64,000 nucleotides of DNA from CAIQQQ01 sp040399685 (GCA_040399685.1 JBBART010000024.1:1-64000); one strand, 5' to 3'. Numbered from the stretch's first letter, positions 25,956 through 34,944 are shown. Translations and numbers: made by a program. The notes: generated by a model from the sequence alone, not told the origin.

Positions 25956-27182
25956 CTAAAGCGATGCGCCTGCTGCGCCTGATTGGAGCCAGGCGAGACC
26001 TGCCTCGGGTCCCACCAGGATCTCCAGAAACCGCGCAACGTCGCAGCGCCCGGCGGTTGCGGGGGCGTTTTGCATCAGTTGTTGCGCGGCGTTTCCCAAC
26101 ACGCGGTCGTAGTGGCTGCCAATCCCGAACGGCCGGCATGCGGCTTCAAATCGTCGTAACTCCAGCACCGTTGCTTCAAGGTCGGCGATGTCAGCGTCGG
26201 CAGCGTTCGCAGTGAGCAAGTCTGCTTGACGCAACAACCGCCCCGCCATCTCAACCTCGAAGCGCCGCCGGCATGCTGTGTCGATATCGTGGCGCAGCTT
26301 TGCGACCTGGGATTTACGCCCTGGCCGACTGGCCGGGCCTGGCTGCTCCAATGCGTCGAGCAGGCCGGCAAGGCGGGATAGATCCTGGGATGCTGTCGTC
26401 AGGTCCGACTGGGTCGCGTGGCCGGCACCTTTGCCATCGAGCAGGAAATCAATGGCCAGGTCAGCACCCAGGCGCGGCGCGGTATCGCCGCGTGCGGTGG
26501 CGATGTCGCCGGCGGTAGTGATCACGAGGGCAGCCGATGGCAGTCGCTCAAGCAGAACCGCCAACAGCATGCCCAGGCCTTGCACTGCGGACGTGCCGCT
26601 TGGAATGGAATCCGCGGCGTTCGTGATGCAGGCCCGCAAAGCCGCTGGCGACACCGCATGACCGGCCCGCGCCAAATCCTCGATGACGTTGCCTTGCCGC
26701 AGCATCACCGCCAACGGCTGTGCGATGGCTGCATGGTCGGTTGTGTTCAGGCACGTGGACTTCAGCCAATCGGCAGGCACACGCGTGCGCGCCAGGATAT
26801 CGGCGGCCCGTGGCCACAATCCGGCGCCGCATCGCATAAAGGCGGCATCGCTCGCGGCGCTTTCGATCTCGTCGTCGAATGACTGTGTTTCGGAGCCGAG
26901 TTCCTGCCGCACCTGCAGGGACAGGCTGCGCAGCACGGTGCGCGGCACGGTCAACGCTTTGCGCCGCCATTGTGCGGCCGGCACGATGATCGGGTCCGCC
27001 GGCAGGAACAGCAGCCGGGTGAAGTTCATCCGTCGTGGCAGCCGAAGCTGCGACAACCGGGCGCGCAGAGGTTCCAGAAGCGCATCGGCTGCACCACGAT
27101 CCGGAAGGGAATCGACCAGCGACAGCACCTCCACGATTTTCCTGTCCGCCGCGCGGGTGAGGCTTTGCTGGATGCGTCTCAT
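25956..27182 (-). CDS. Uncharacterised protein, second gene of a pair facing motBA
   Basis: 408 residues from the ATG at 27182, which overlaps the preceding stop as ATGA. I do not recognise a family. It is mostly helical, cytosolic-looking, with no signal or membrane segment. One stretch, FTRLLFLPADPIIVPAAQWRR near residue 55, looks like a conserved core. LeuAla-rich helices follow, and TRAADRK opens the protein. The frame upstream of 27182 lies in the next gene and is dropped. It converges on motA, 103 bp away. A link to motility is only an inference from position. Confidence 0.75.
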   Translation of the reverse strand: MRRIQQSLTRAADRKIVEVLSLVDSLPDRGAADALLEPLRARLSQLRLPRRMNFTRLLFLPADPIIVPAAQWRRKALTVPRTVLRSLSLQVRQELGSETQSFDDEIESAASDAAFMRCGAGLWPRAADILARTRVPADWLKSTCLNTTDHAAIAQPLAVMLRQGNVIEDLARAGHAVSPAALRACITNAADSIPSGTSAVQGLGMLLAVLLERLPSAALVITTAGDIATARGDTAPRLGADLAIDFLLDGKGAGHATQSDLTTASQDLSRLAGLLDALEQPGPASRPGRKSQVAKLRHDIDTACRRRFEVEMAGRLLRQADLLTANAADADIADLEATVLELRRFEAACRPFGIGSHYDRVLGNAAQQLMQNAPATAGRCDVARFLEILVGPEAGLAWLQSGAAGASL

Positions 27183-28408
27183 TCGTTTGCCAATGCCCGA
27201 AGCTGCTCGTTGCGCGCGATACGGTCGAGCACCGATATGTCTGATGGGCGCGCGTTGGCCTTCGGCGCCGGGTGGCGGGAGAGTTGTTCGGCTGTGCCCT
27301 GTGGCAATTTCAGCCAGCCCGCTGCCTCGTCCGGAAATTGCGGCACCTGCCACGAGATCTCCAGCAACGCGGCATTCTGGGTGAGAAGTGTGGGTGCCGC
27401 CCGCCACAGCACGCAGATCGGCTCCCATCCGTCCAACAGCCAGCTTGGGCGCTGGCAGACATCCGCGATTTCGGTCGGGGCCGAGAGCAGGGTTTTCATC
27501 AACGCCGGCATGTCTGTCAGCCGCTGTCGTGCGGCATCCAGCAAGGCGCGGGACATACGCGCTGCCAACTCGGCCGCCGACGCGATAGCCTGCGCATAGG
27601 GTGCGACCGGCGGGTTCTGGTCAGAATACATCGCCTTCTCGCCTTGCGCCCATTCCACCACATCGTGCCGCAGCTGCCCCAGCGAGGCGATCAGCCGCGG
27701 CAGGCCGGCGGCGGCGGCATTCGGCCCAAGTCCCACATCGATGTACTGCACCGCCAAAATGTCCAGCAAGTCGGCCATGTGCTGACCCGGCTGGCCGAGT
27801 TCGATGGCAAGCGCGGTGAGCGCAAGCCCGCCCCGCCGCTTGATTTCCAACGGATGCTGCGCTGCAAGCGGCGGCAACGGCGTACTCCAGGCCTCGATCT
27901 GTTCCGTGATCTCCGTCAGCAGCGCGAAACGCGTCGCCACCAGATCCTCGGCGCGCCTGGCTGCGAATTGGGTGGCTGCGCGGGCGGCTGCCCGGCCGGC
28001 CAGGCCCTGTATCGCCGCATGGCATCCGGCCTCCCGCATACGGACCGGCGTCAGGTCGCGTTCAATGCCGTCCAGCGGGGTTGCGAGGAAGCGGCCCAGC
28101 ATGACGTCGTGCATCGTTGGCCGGCACAGGGCCGCGATATCGGCCCACGGCAGAATATACACGCCGCGCCCACCGGACGGATTGGGCACGATGATTTCAA
28201 GCGCCGTGTCCCGAAACCTGTCGGCCGCTGCCTGTCCGCCGCCATCCGGGCCGATCAGCGCCCGCTCGCCCGCAATCGACACAGCGCCCGACATCCGCCG
28301 AATACGCGCGCCGGTCAGCATCGGTGTGGTGAACGGCCCCACGATCCCGCGCTCCCGAAAGCTGCGGGGGCGGTAACTCTGGATCAGAGGAAGGCTGTGT
28401 CCAGACAT
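27179..28408 (-). CDS. Uncharacterised protein, first gene of a pair facing motBA
   Basis: 409 residues, beginning MSGHSLPLIQSYRPRSFRERG. I do not recognise it. The N-terminal ~110 residues look like a compact beta-rich domain (GIVGPFTTPMLTGARIRR, EIIVPNPSGGRGVYILPW). The rest is helical and Ala/Leu-rich. It has no signal peptide or membrane helix. It is translationally coupled to the following gene by a 4-bp overlap, so their products probably act together. The enoyl-CoA hydratase gene lies 70 bp upstream on the same strand. Confidence 0.75.
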   Translation of the reverse strand: MSGHSLPLIQSYRPRSFRERGIVGPFTTPMLTGARIRRMSGAVSIAGERALIGPDGGGQAAADRFRDTALEIIVPNPSGGRGVYILPWADIAALCRPTMHDVMLGRFLATPLDGIERDLTPVRMREAGCHAAIQGLAGRAAARAATQFAARRAEDLVATRFALLTEITEQIEAWSTPLPPLAAQHPLEIKRRGGLALTALAIELGQPGQHMADLLDILAVQYIDVGLGPNAAAAGLPRLIASLGQLRHDVVEWAQGEKAMYSDQNPPVAPYAQAIASAAELAARMSRALLDAARQRLTDMPALMKTLLSAPTEIADVCQRPSWLLDGWEPICVLWRAAPTLLTQNAALLEISWQVPQFPDEAAGWLKLPQGTAEQLSRHPAPKANARPSDISVLDRIARNEQLRALANE

Positions 28409-28478
28409 TGCGCGTGGTGAAACCCCAAAAGGATCGCCCCATGCTGCTGGCCAAAGATGAACATATTCTTAGGAAAAC

Positions 28479-29264
28479 CTATCTCCCTTGCCACACAGGC
28501 TTGCGACGCGCCTTGAACGCCCGGAACGCATCCTGAAAATCCTGCGTTTGCACAAAGTCGCTGACCGCCAGGTCTTCCTCCGGCGTGATCGGCAACGGGC
28601 CACGCAGCTTCTGGATGGCCGCCTTGTGAAACCGCGCCGCCAGCGGTGCGCCATCGGCCACGCGCTGGGCCAGCGCCATGGCCTCGGCCTCCACATCCGC
28701 ATCGGCCACAACGCGTGACAGCAGGCCTTTCTCATACGCCTCCCGACCGGAGAAAATCCGCCCTTCTATCAGCATCTCCGTTGCAACCGCGGTGCCGGCC
28801 AACTGGATGATCGGGTCGATTTCCGCATACGGATACCAAAGGCTCAACTTCATCGCCGTGATGCCCATGCGAATGCCTTCGCCGCCCACGCGGAAGTCGC
28901 ACATCGTGGCGATGCCGGCGCCGCCGCCCAGGCAGAAGCCGCTGATGCTCGCCACCACCGGATGCCGGCACAGCCGGACGGACTGCATGGAGGTGTGAAA
29001 GATGCGGGCATACACCTCCTCCGTCTCAGCCGTGCCGCGCTCGGCCTCGAAGGCGTTGATGTCGGCGCCGGCGGAAAACGCCTCAGGGCCGCTGCCGCGC
29101 AGCACCACGCAGCGCACATCGTCCTCGGCCGACAGCGCCTCCATGGTCGCCTGCAACCCTTCCCACATCGACAGGTTGAAGGCGTTGCGCGCCTCCGGCC
29201 GATCGAACGTGACAACGGCAATGGCGCCGATCCGGGTGATCGGCAACTGCTTGTGAATGGTCAT
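28479..29264 (-). CDS. Enoyl-CoA hydratase/isomerase family protein
   Basis: 261 residues from the ATG at 29264 (MTIHKQLPITRIGAIAVVTF). The crotonase fold shows FSAGADINAFE, which shapes the CoA/oxyanion pocket, and SISGFCLGGGAGIATMCDFRVG with its second oxyanion glycines. It probably hydrates or isomerises an acyl-CoA; the exact substrate is open. It follows the AlkA-type gene by 29 bp. The frame open to 29390 belongs to that neighbour and is rejected. Confidence 0.9.
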   Translation of the reverse strand: MTIHKQLPITRIGAIAVVTFDRPEARNAFNLSMWEGLQATMEALSAEDDVRCVVLRGSGPEAFSAGADINAFEAERGTAETEEVYARIFHTSMQSVRLCRHPVVASISGFCLGGGAGIATMCDFRVGGEGIRMGITAMKLSLWYPYAEIDPIIQLAGTAVATEMLIEGRIFSGREAYEKGLLSRVVADADVEAEAMALAQRVADGAPLAARFHKAAIQKLRGPLPITPEEDLAVSDFVQTQDFQDAFRAFKARRKPVWQGR

Positions 29265-29293
29265 GGTGCGTTCCTCCAACGCGGCGGAGGCTG

Positions 29294-29941
29294 TCACGCC
29301 ACCGGCAGTTCGTCCATGGCGGGGCGGCCAGTGAGGAAGCGCCAGTGATGCCACAACAGCCGCGCCGCCAGCGCCCGGTAAGGTCGCCAAGGCGCGGCGA
29401 GCGCGCGCAGCTCCACCGGTCCCGGCCGTGCCGCCAGGCCTTTCAGATCGGCCAGCCCGCCGGCCACCGCGATGTCGCCTGCCGGAAAGACGTCCATGCG
29501 CTGATGCGCGAACAGCAGATACACCTCGGCCGTCCAGCGCCCCATGCCGCGCACGGCGATGATGGACGCAATCGCCGCTTCGTCATCCATCGCCGCCAGC
29601 TGCGCGGTGTCCAGCCGGCCATCGGCAAAGGCTGCCGCCAGCGCCTTGGCATGCGCCATTTTAGGGCGCGACAGCCCGGCCAGCCGCAGCGCATCGTCGT
29701 CCAACCCCAGCATTCCGTTCGGCGCCAGCGCCCCCGGCGTCAGTGCCAACCGCCGCCAGATCGCCGCGGCCGCCTGGTTGCTGATCTGCTGCGCCACAAT
29801 CGCCTGCAGCAATCCTGGAAATCCTTGCGGGCGGGTGCGCCATGGCAATGGCCCGGCCTGCCGTTCGATGCGCCCAAGATCAGGGTCCGCCGCGACCAGG
29901 GCGACAATCCCGGCGCGGGCATCAGGCGGGCATATGGTCAT
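29294..29941 (-). CDS. DNA-3-methyladenine glycosylase, AlkA-type (HhH-GPD)
   Basis: 215 residues from the ATG at 29941 (MTICPPDARAGIVALVAADP). It has the HhH-GPD arrangement: AIVAQQISNQAAAAIWRRL, then the helix-hairpin-helix IIAVRGMGRWTAEVYLLF, then the catalytic Asp region DVFPAGDIAVAGG. It excises alkylated bases during base-excision repair. It is shorter than E. coli AlkA because it lacks the N-terminal beta domain, as in the common short bacterial form. It diverges from the response regulator gene. Confidence 0.9.
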   Translation of the reverse strand: MTICPPDARAGIVALVAADPDLGRIERQAGPLPWRTRPQGFPGLLQAIVAQQISNQAAAAIWRRLALTPGALAPNGMLGLDDDALRLAGLSRPKMAHAKALAAAFADGRLDTAQLAAMDDEAAIASIIAVRGMGRWTAEVYLLFAHQRMDVFPAGDIAVAGGLADLKGLAARPGPVELRALAAPWRPYRALAARLLWHHWRFLTGRPAMDELPVA

Positions 29942-30017
29942 TCCAGAAATCTTCCATGGGCGGCGGCACGCATGATGGGTGGTCATTGCATTCACGTCAT
30001 GCATTATGCTCGGTTTC

Positions 30018-30764
30018 ATGGAGACACCAATCGCCCCCAACGCCGCGCATATCCTCGTGGTCGACGATGACCGCGAGATCCGCGACCTGCTCGCCCGCTT
30101 TCTTGAACGCCACGGCCTGCGGGTGACCGCGGTGCGTGATGCGCGGGACGCAAGGCGTGCCTTGCTGAACGGGCATTTCCAGATGATCGTGCTGGACCTC
30201 ATGCTGCCAGGTGAGACCGGCCTCGATTTCGCCCGATGGCTCCGCACAGAGGCCAGCGGCCACCGTCAGATGGGCCTTGTGATGCTCACGGCCATGGGCG
30301 AGGAGACCGACCGCATCATCGGCCTCGAACTGGGGGCTGACGACTATGTGCCCAAACCGTTCAACCCGCGCGAATTGCTGGCCCGCATGCGTGCCGTGCT
30401 GCGCCGCGTCGGCGATGGCCAACAGCCGCGCCACGCCCAGATCGCCCAGCTCTGGCGTTTCGGCGGCTGGACGCTGGACCCTTCGCGCCGCCGCCTTCTC
30501 AGCCCCGATCAGGTGGAAGTGCCCGTCACCGGCGGTGAATACGACCTTCTGGTGGCGCTGGTGGAGCGCGCCAACCGGGTGCTGACGCGCGACATGCTGC
30601 TAGACCTGCTGCGCGGCCGCCAGGCCGGCCCGTTCGACCGCGCCATTGACGTCGCCATCAGCCGCCTGCGCCGCAAGCTGGAGGACAACGGCCGTCACGC
30701 CCAGTTGATCAAGACCGTGCGCGGTGGCGGCTATGTGTTGGCCGCCGAGGTCGAACGCCTGTGA
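30018..30764 (+). CDS. OmpR-type response regulator
   Basis: 248 residues from the ATG at 30018 (METPIAPNAAHILVVDDDREI); 30006 is an alternative. The receiver domain has acidic DDD, the phosphorylated Asp in IVLDLMLPGETG, Thr in VMLTAMGEE, and Lys in YVPKPFNP. A winged-helix DNA-binding domain follows, with VAISRLRRKLED and TVRGGGYVLA. It is coupled to the kinase gene by a GTGA overlap. The regulated genes are unknown. Confidence 0.93.
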   Translation: METPIAPNAAHILVVDDDREIRDLLARFLERHGLRVTAVRDARDARRALLNGHFQMIVLDLMLPGETGLDFARWLRTEASGHRQMGLVMLTAMGEETDRIIGLELGADDYVPKPFNPRELLARMRAVLRRVGDGQQPRHAQIAQLWRFGGWTLDPSRRRLLSPDQVEVPVTGGEYDLLVALVERANRVLTRDMLLDLLRGRQAGPFDRAIDVAISRLRRKLEDNGRHAQLIKTVRGGGYVLAAEVERL

Positions 30765-32092
30765 GGCTGTGGCCGCGCAGCCTGGCTGCTCGCACCGCTT
30801 TGGTTCTCGTCATGTCTCTCACCCTTGTTCAGGTCGCGGGCCTGACCATTCATGCGTTTGACCGCGTTGGCCTGCAGCGGCTGGCGCAGACCCGTGATGT
30901 GGGCGTGCGGCTGATGGGGCTGTATCGCTTGGTGGCGCTGACGCCGGCGGAGCAGCGCGAGTCGGTGGTGCATGAACTGGATTTGCGCGACGGCTTGACG
31001 GCCAGGCTCGAAACCGCGCCGCCGGCTGATGACCTGATGCCCACGCCGCAGGAGATACGCCGGCCGATCGTTGTCAGCATGCAGCTGGTTCCGGTGCCGC
31101 AACCGCAGCGCCAGCGCGAGGTCGTCATGCTGGGGATGCCTGGCGACGGTCGCCTCGTCGTTGGCCTTCGCATGGCCGACAATCGATGGCTCAACATGAG
31201 CATCCCGATGACGCCGCCGCGCCTGTGGCATTCGCAGGCTTTCCTGTTGGCGTTCGTGTTGATGACCGTTGCGGCCTGCCTGCTCACGCTGTGGGCTGTG
31301 CGTCGCCTGACCGCCCCCGTGCGCACCCTGGCCCGTGCCGCCGAGGCGCTGGGGCGGGATGTGAACGCGCCGCCCTTGCCGGAGGACGGCCCCACCGAAG
31401 TGGCCGTGGCCGCCGCCGCGTTCAACCTCATGGCCGCCCGCATCCGGCGGTTCGTGCAGGACCGCACCTTTATGCTGACCGCCATCGGTCATGATCTCCG
31501 CACCCCCATCACCCGCCTGAAGTTGCGCGCCGAGTTCATGGAAGACGACGAGATGCGGCGCAAAATGCTCGCCGATCTCGACGAACTCGAAGCCATGGTC
31601 GCCGCCACCCTCGCCTTCGGCCGCGACATCACGACGGACGAGCCCGTCACCACCGTGGACCTGGCGGAACTCGCCCGCACCGTGCTGGACGAAGCCGCCG
31701 ATGCGCATGCGGAGCTGGCTGATTCCATCCTTTATGCCGGACTTTACCACCTGCCCATTCGCTGTCGCCCGGTGGCGTTGAAGCGCGCGCTCACCAATCT
31801 TGTGATGAACGCGCTGAACTATGGCGCCAGCGCCCAGGTCACGCTCCTGCCGCCGGTTGCGGGTCTGCTGACCCTTCTGGTGGAAGACAACGGCCCCGGC
31901 ATCCCTCTGTCGGAGCTGGACCGGGTGTTCCAGCCATTCCACCGCGTCGAGCCAAGCCGCAACAATGAAACCGGCGGCATGGGGCTGGGCCTGCCCATCA
32001 CCCGCAACATCCTGCGCGCGCATGGCGGCGATGTGGTTCTGTCCAACCGACCGGCGGGCGGTGCGCGGGCGACGGTGACGCTGCCGGTCTAG
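30761..32092 (+). CDS. EnvZ-like sensor histidine kinase
   Basis: 443 residues from a GTG overlapping the regulator stop. Two membrane helices (~residues 9-30 and ~155-178) flank a periplasmic sensor of ~125 residues rich in Pro. A HAMP domain follows. The H-box is TAIGHDLRTPITRLKLR. The ATPase has NLVMNALNYG (N), DNGPGIP (G1) and GMGLGL (G2). It should phosphorylate the upstream regulator. The signal is unknown. The IS630 element begins 67 bp downstream. Confidence 0.94.
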   Translation: MRLWPRSLAARTALVLVMSLTLVQVAGLTIHAFDRVGLQRLAQTRDVGVRLMGLYRLVALTPAEQRESVVHELDLRDGLTARLETAPPADDLMPTPQEIRRPIVVSMQLVPVPQPQRQREVVMLGMPGDGRLVVGLRMADNRWLNMSIPMTPPRLWHSQAFLLAFVLMTVAACLLTLWAVRRLTAPVRTLARAAEALGRDVNAPPLPEDGPTEVAVAAAAFNLMAARIRRFVQDRTFMLTAIGHDLRTPITRLKLRAEFMEDDEMRRKMLADLDELEAMVAATLAFGRDITTDEPVTTVDLAELARTVLDEAADAHAELADSILYAGLYHLPIRCRPVALKRALTNLVMNALNYGASAQVTLLPPVAGLLTLLVEDNGPGIPLSELDRVFQPFHRVEPSRNNETGGMGLGLPITRNILRAHGGDVVLSNRPAGGARATVTLPV

Positions 32093-32159
32093 ACTCCATT
32101 CATCAGGTGCGCGTTGTGGAGATGTCGCAACCCACATCAAATGGGCAAAGTCTTTTTTC

Positions 32160-33292
32160 CTCCGACTCATTGAGTTTCCGTTTTCGGCTTGCAGCGCGCT
32201 GCGAGTTTGATTCAGCTTGCGCGTATGAGAGGCAGCTTTCTAACCAGCGAAGAGCGACAGGTTTTGACCGAGCTGGCCCGGGACGGGCTGGCCGCGCACC
32301 GTTTGGCACGCCGTGCCAATGCGCTGGTGCTGTTGGATCAAGGCATGAGCCCGCAGCGCGTGGCCAAAGTTCTACTGCTTGACGACGACACCATCCGGGA
32401 ATGGCGCAGAACCTTCGAGCAGGACGGGATCGACGGTCTGGTTGGCTTTCATTATGGCGGTCGACAAGCGTTTCTTGCTCCGGCGCAGGAAGCCCAGCTG
32501 AAGGATTGGATCGGCCAGACGCTGCCGCGCAGCACGCAGGAAATCGGCGCCTATATCAATCGCTGCTTTGGCGTGACCTATGAAAGCCGGTCCGGGCTGG
32601 TGGCCATGCTGCATCGGCTGGGATTTGAACACCGCAAGCCAAAGTCCATGCCCAGCAAGATGGACCCCGAAAAGCAGCGCCGGTTCATCGCCTTCTACGA
32701 AAAACTGCTGAATACCCTACCAGCCAACGAGATGGTGATGTTCGCCGATGCGGTGCATCCCACCTATGGCGCGCAGCCGGTCGGTTGCTGGGCGCCCAAG
32801 GGGCTGGCGGTGGCCGTCGAGCAGACGACCGGCCGCGAACACGTCAACATCCAAGGCGCCATCGATCTCGAAACCGGCACGACCTGCATGTTGCAGGTTG
32901 ATCGGGTGGACGCAGACAGCACGATTGCGTTGCTACACGCCATAGAAACGCGCTTTCCCGCCAAGCATGCCATCCATGTGATCCTCGACAACGCCCGCTG
33001 CCATCGTGCGAAATTGGTGCAGGCCTGGCTCGCCCGTCCGCAAAATCGCATTCGGCTGCACTTCCTGCCGTCCTACTGCCCGCACCTGAATCCGATCGAA
33101 CGACTGTGGCTGCTCATGCACAAAGTGCTGATCCACAATCGCTGCCTTGAAAGCTTCAGCAAGTTCCGCGTCGGCCTGCTGTCATTCTGGCGCCGGGAAG
33201 TCCCGCGGAAATGGGCAACCTTCTGCGACCAGGTCACAGACAATTTCCGCGTCCGTGACCCCGCGCAGTTCCGGATTCTCAGGTGAACGGAG
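32160..33292 (+). mobile_element. IS630-family insertion sequence
   Basis: About 1133 bp with imperfect terminal inverted repeats: 32160-32180 and 33272-33292 match at 13 of 21 positions, in the blocks CTCCG, TGAG and TCCG. Flanking sequence on both sides is T-rich and looks like a split copy of the local hairpin repeat. No clear TA duplication is visible, so the exact ends are uncertain. The transposase is intact. Confidence 0.75.
32225..33286 (+). CDS. IS630 family transposase
   Basis: 353 residues from the ATG at 32225 (MRGSFLTSEERQVL), the usual start; a TTG at 32189 is rejected. The N-terminal helix-turn-helix part reads RRANALVLLDQGM and AKVLLLDDDTIREW. The DDE catalytic residues lie in FADAVHPTYG, VILDNARCHRAK and LNPIERLW. 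IS630 enzymes cut and paste at TA-rich targets. The frame is intact and probably active or only recently silent. The stop is six bases from the right end of the element. Confidence 0.95.
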   Translation: MRGSFLTSEERQVLTELARDGLAAHRLARRANALVLLDQGMSPQRVAKVLLLDDDTIREWRRTFEQDGIDGLVGFHYGGRQAFLAPAQEAQLKDWIGQTLPRSTQEIGAYINRCFGVTYESRSGLVAMLHRLGFEHRKPKSMPSKMDPEKQRRFIAFYEKLLNTLPANEMVMFADAVHPTYGAQPVGCWAPKGLAVAVEQTTGREHVNIQGAIDLETGTTCMLQVDRVDADSTIALLHAIETRFPAKHAIHVILDNARCHRAKLVQAWLARPQNRIRLHFLPSYCPHLNPIERLWLLMHKVLIHNRCLESFSKFRVGLLSFWRREVPRKWATFCDQVTDNFRVRDPAQFRILR

Positions 33293-33297
33293 TATTG

Positions 33298-33321
33298 CTT
33301 CTTTTTTCTCAAAAAAAGAAG
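33298..33321. terminator. T-rich/A-rich hairpin at a convergent gene end
   Basis: CTTCTTTTTT and AAAAAAAGAAG pair across CTC, right beside the IS630 right end and inside the 3' end of the acyltransferase gene. The same form recurs at 40153, 40252, 54929 and 55008. It can terminate in either direction. Confidence 0.65.
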
Positions 33322-34382
33322 GCCTGCCCTTCAATCCGCGACCTGCGCCGGTGCGCGCCGTGTCGGCTGAGCTGGGCCAGAGGCCGTTCGAACACATGAT
33401 AGGTCACGGTCGAAACGGCGAGCACCACAGTGATGACCAGCGCCGTGGTTGCGGCGCTGGTCATCACTCCGGCGTGGCCACCTGGCATATGCGCGGCGAG
33501 CACTTGGAGCGCGATGAAGTGGGTAAGGTAGAGCGAGAACGAGATCTTGCCGAGCCACACCACCGGGCGTGACGCCATGATGCGGTGGGCCATTCCGGCC
33601 TCGGACGCCAGCCCCAGAACAAGGGCGGCTATCGGGATCACCGCGAGGAAGGCCAGATTGGCTATCGAACAGACGATAATCGTCGCTATGAACGAAATCG
33701 TCGCCAGCGACCTGCCGGCGACGACACCCGGCCTGCGGAAGAACAACGCCAGCGCGGCGCCGGCGGCGAAGGCTGGGATCATACGCAACAGGCCAAGGCG
33801 GCCGGTGGCGTTGCTGAAGGCGAAGTCCAGCTTCAGGCTGGCCAGCACCAGCGCCGCCAGCAAGGCAAACGCCAACAGCATGAGCGCCCGGCGCGATTTC
33901 ACCTGGTTGAGCGCCAGAGCAACGACAGGGAAGGCGGCATAGCCGACCAGCTCAACGCTCAACGACCATGACGGCCCGTTGAGAGCGCCGGCATCCGGGA
34001 TCAACCAGCGCTGCGACAGCGTGAAGGATTGGAGGATCGCGCCCGGGGTGAAGGCTGTCGTGTGTCCGGTGGCGATACCCAAAGCAAGGATTAGCACCAG
34101 CACCACCGCGTTCAGCGGATACACCCGCCAAAACCGCGCCCGTGCAAACCGCCACAGCGCATCCCGGCGCAGCACCGTGAAATCGGGTTGATGGACATAC
34201 ATCAGGATGAATCCGGACAGCACGAAGAACAGGTCCACGCCGCGATACCCCTCGCGAAACAGCGTCACCTGCGTCAGGTAGGCCAGTCGTGGTTCGTGCA
34301 GTCCCAGATCCTGCAGGTGGTAGAACACCACCCACAACGCAGCCACCCCACGGATGCCCGTGAGTGCCGGAATACTCTTCAT
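33309..34382 (-). CDS. Acyltransferase 3 (OafA/NodX) family membrane protein
   Basis: 357 residues from the ATG at 34382 (MKSIPALTGIRGVAALWVVFYHLQDLG). Family marks are the RGVAA start, the His in FYHLQ, and YRGVDLFFVLSGFILM. About ten membrane helices follow. It probably transfers acyl groups to a surface polysaccharide or lipid. Its last residues, QAFFF, are encoded by the T-rich hairpin, so the natural end may have been altered by that repeat. Confidence 0.9.
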   Translation of the reverse strand: MKSIPALTGIRGVAALWVVFYHLQDLGLHEPRLAYLTQVTLFREGYRGVDLFFVLSGFILMYVHQPDFTVLRRDALWRFARARFWRVYPLNAVVLVLILALGIATGHTTAFTPGAILQSFTLSQRWLIPDAGALNGPSWSLSVELVGYAAFPVVALALNQVKSRRALMLLAFALLAALVLASLKLDFAFSNATGRLGLLRMIPAFAAGAALALFFRRPGVVAGRSLATISFIATIIVCSIANLAFLAVIPIAALVLGLASEAGMAHRIMASRPVVWLGKISFSLYLTHFIALQVLAAHMPGGHAGVMTSAATTALVITVVLAVSTVTYHVFERPLAQLSRHGAHRRRSRIEGQAFFF

Positions 34383-34520
34383 CGAATGCCGGACCCCTTC
34401 GGCCAGATCTCTTTGGAATGTCCGGCCCCGCAGGCCGGCGCAATTCCGAGGTATTCTAGCGATCCGGGTTACAACGAGAGAAATAACCTCCCCGTGTGAT
34501 GTCCGCGTCCGAAGGTGCAA

Positions 34521-34721
34521 TCAGCCCTTGCGGTTGAGCTTCTTGGCCAGAAACCAGCCGATGGCCGCACAGACTGGCCCGGTGGCCAGCAGCAGCAGCC
34601 AGCCGAAATTCTGCCCGCCCATAATCAGGTTCATGCCGGTGAACAGCAGGATGCCCCCCACAAGGCCGCTGGTGACGCTGGCGGTGATGCCGAGAACGAG
34701 GATGTCGGGTTTTGTGATCAT
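34521..34721 (-). CDS. Small two-helix membrane protein, unknown
   Basis: 66 residues beginning MITKPDILVLGITASVTSG. Two hydrophobic helices (~6-28 and ~38-58) are joined by a short Gly/Asn turn, and the tail is basic (AKKLNRKG). No family is recognised. It lies 138 bp downstream of the acyltransferase start on the same strand and is divergent from rpsD. Confidence 0.6.
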   Translation of the reverse strand: MITKPDILVLGITASVTSGLVGGILLFTGMNLIMGGQNFGWLLLLATGPVCAAIGWFLAKKLNRKG

Positions 34722-34751
34722 GTTGTGGGTGCCTATCCGGGAGCCGTTTGT

Positions 34752-34926
34752 TTGACAAGGAGGGGGGCTGGGCGTAGACGCTGGCACACTGCCGGGAACG
34801 TGGACGATCCTTCGGGGGTCGCGCCCGCCTTTTGTCGTTTGGACTGAACGCCTGTCGCTTGAACAGGCGGTCGATCGACATCAGGACTACCGGTGCACGT
34901 GCCGAACTCCGAAAGGGTCCGGCACC
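34752..34926 (+). promoter_or_regulatory. Candidate rpsD promoter and structured leader
   Basis: TTGACA at 34752-34757 and a weaker TAGACG at 34775-34780 form a possible promoter with a 17-base spacer. The leader holds a hairpin at 34850-34868 (GCCTGT/ACAGGC). A second region, 34892-34926, can pair as GTGCCG/CGGCAC or as GGTGC/GCACC, which exclude each other. It could serve S4 autoregulation. Confidence 0.4.
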
Positions 34927-34944
34927 AGACGAAGGAGACCGCGC

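Noticed and set aside
30731..32170. 479-codon minus-strand open frame
   Set aside because: Antisense to the histidine kinase, which has all catalytic boxes.
32189..32224. TTG start of the transposase
   Set aside because: The ATG at 32225 gives the standard IS630 N-terminus.
33287..33295. Exact TA target duplication of the IS630 element
   Set aside because: TA occurs at the right end (33293-33294) but not at the matching left end, so I do not claim it.
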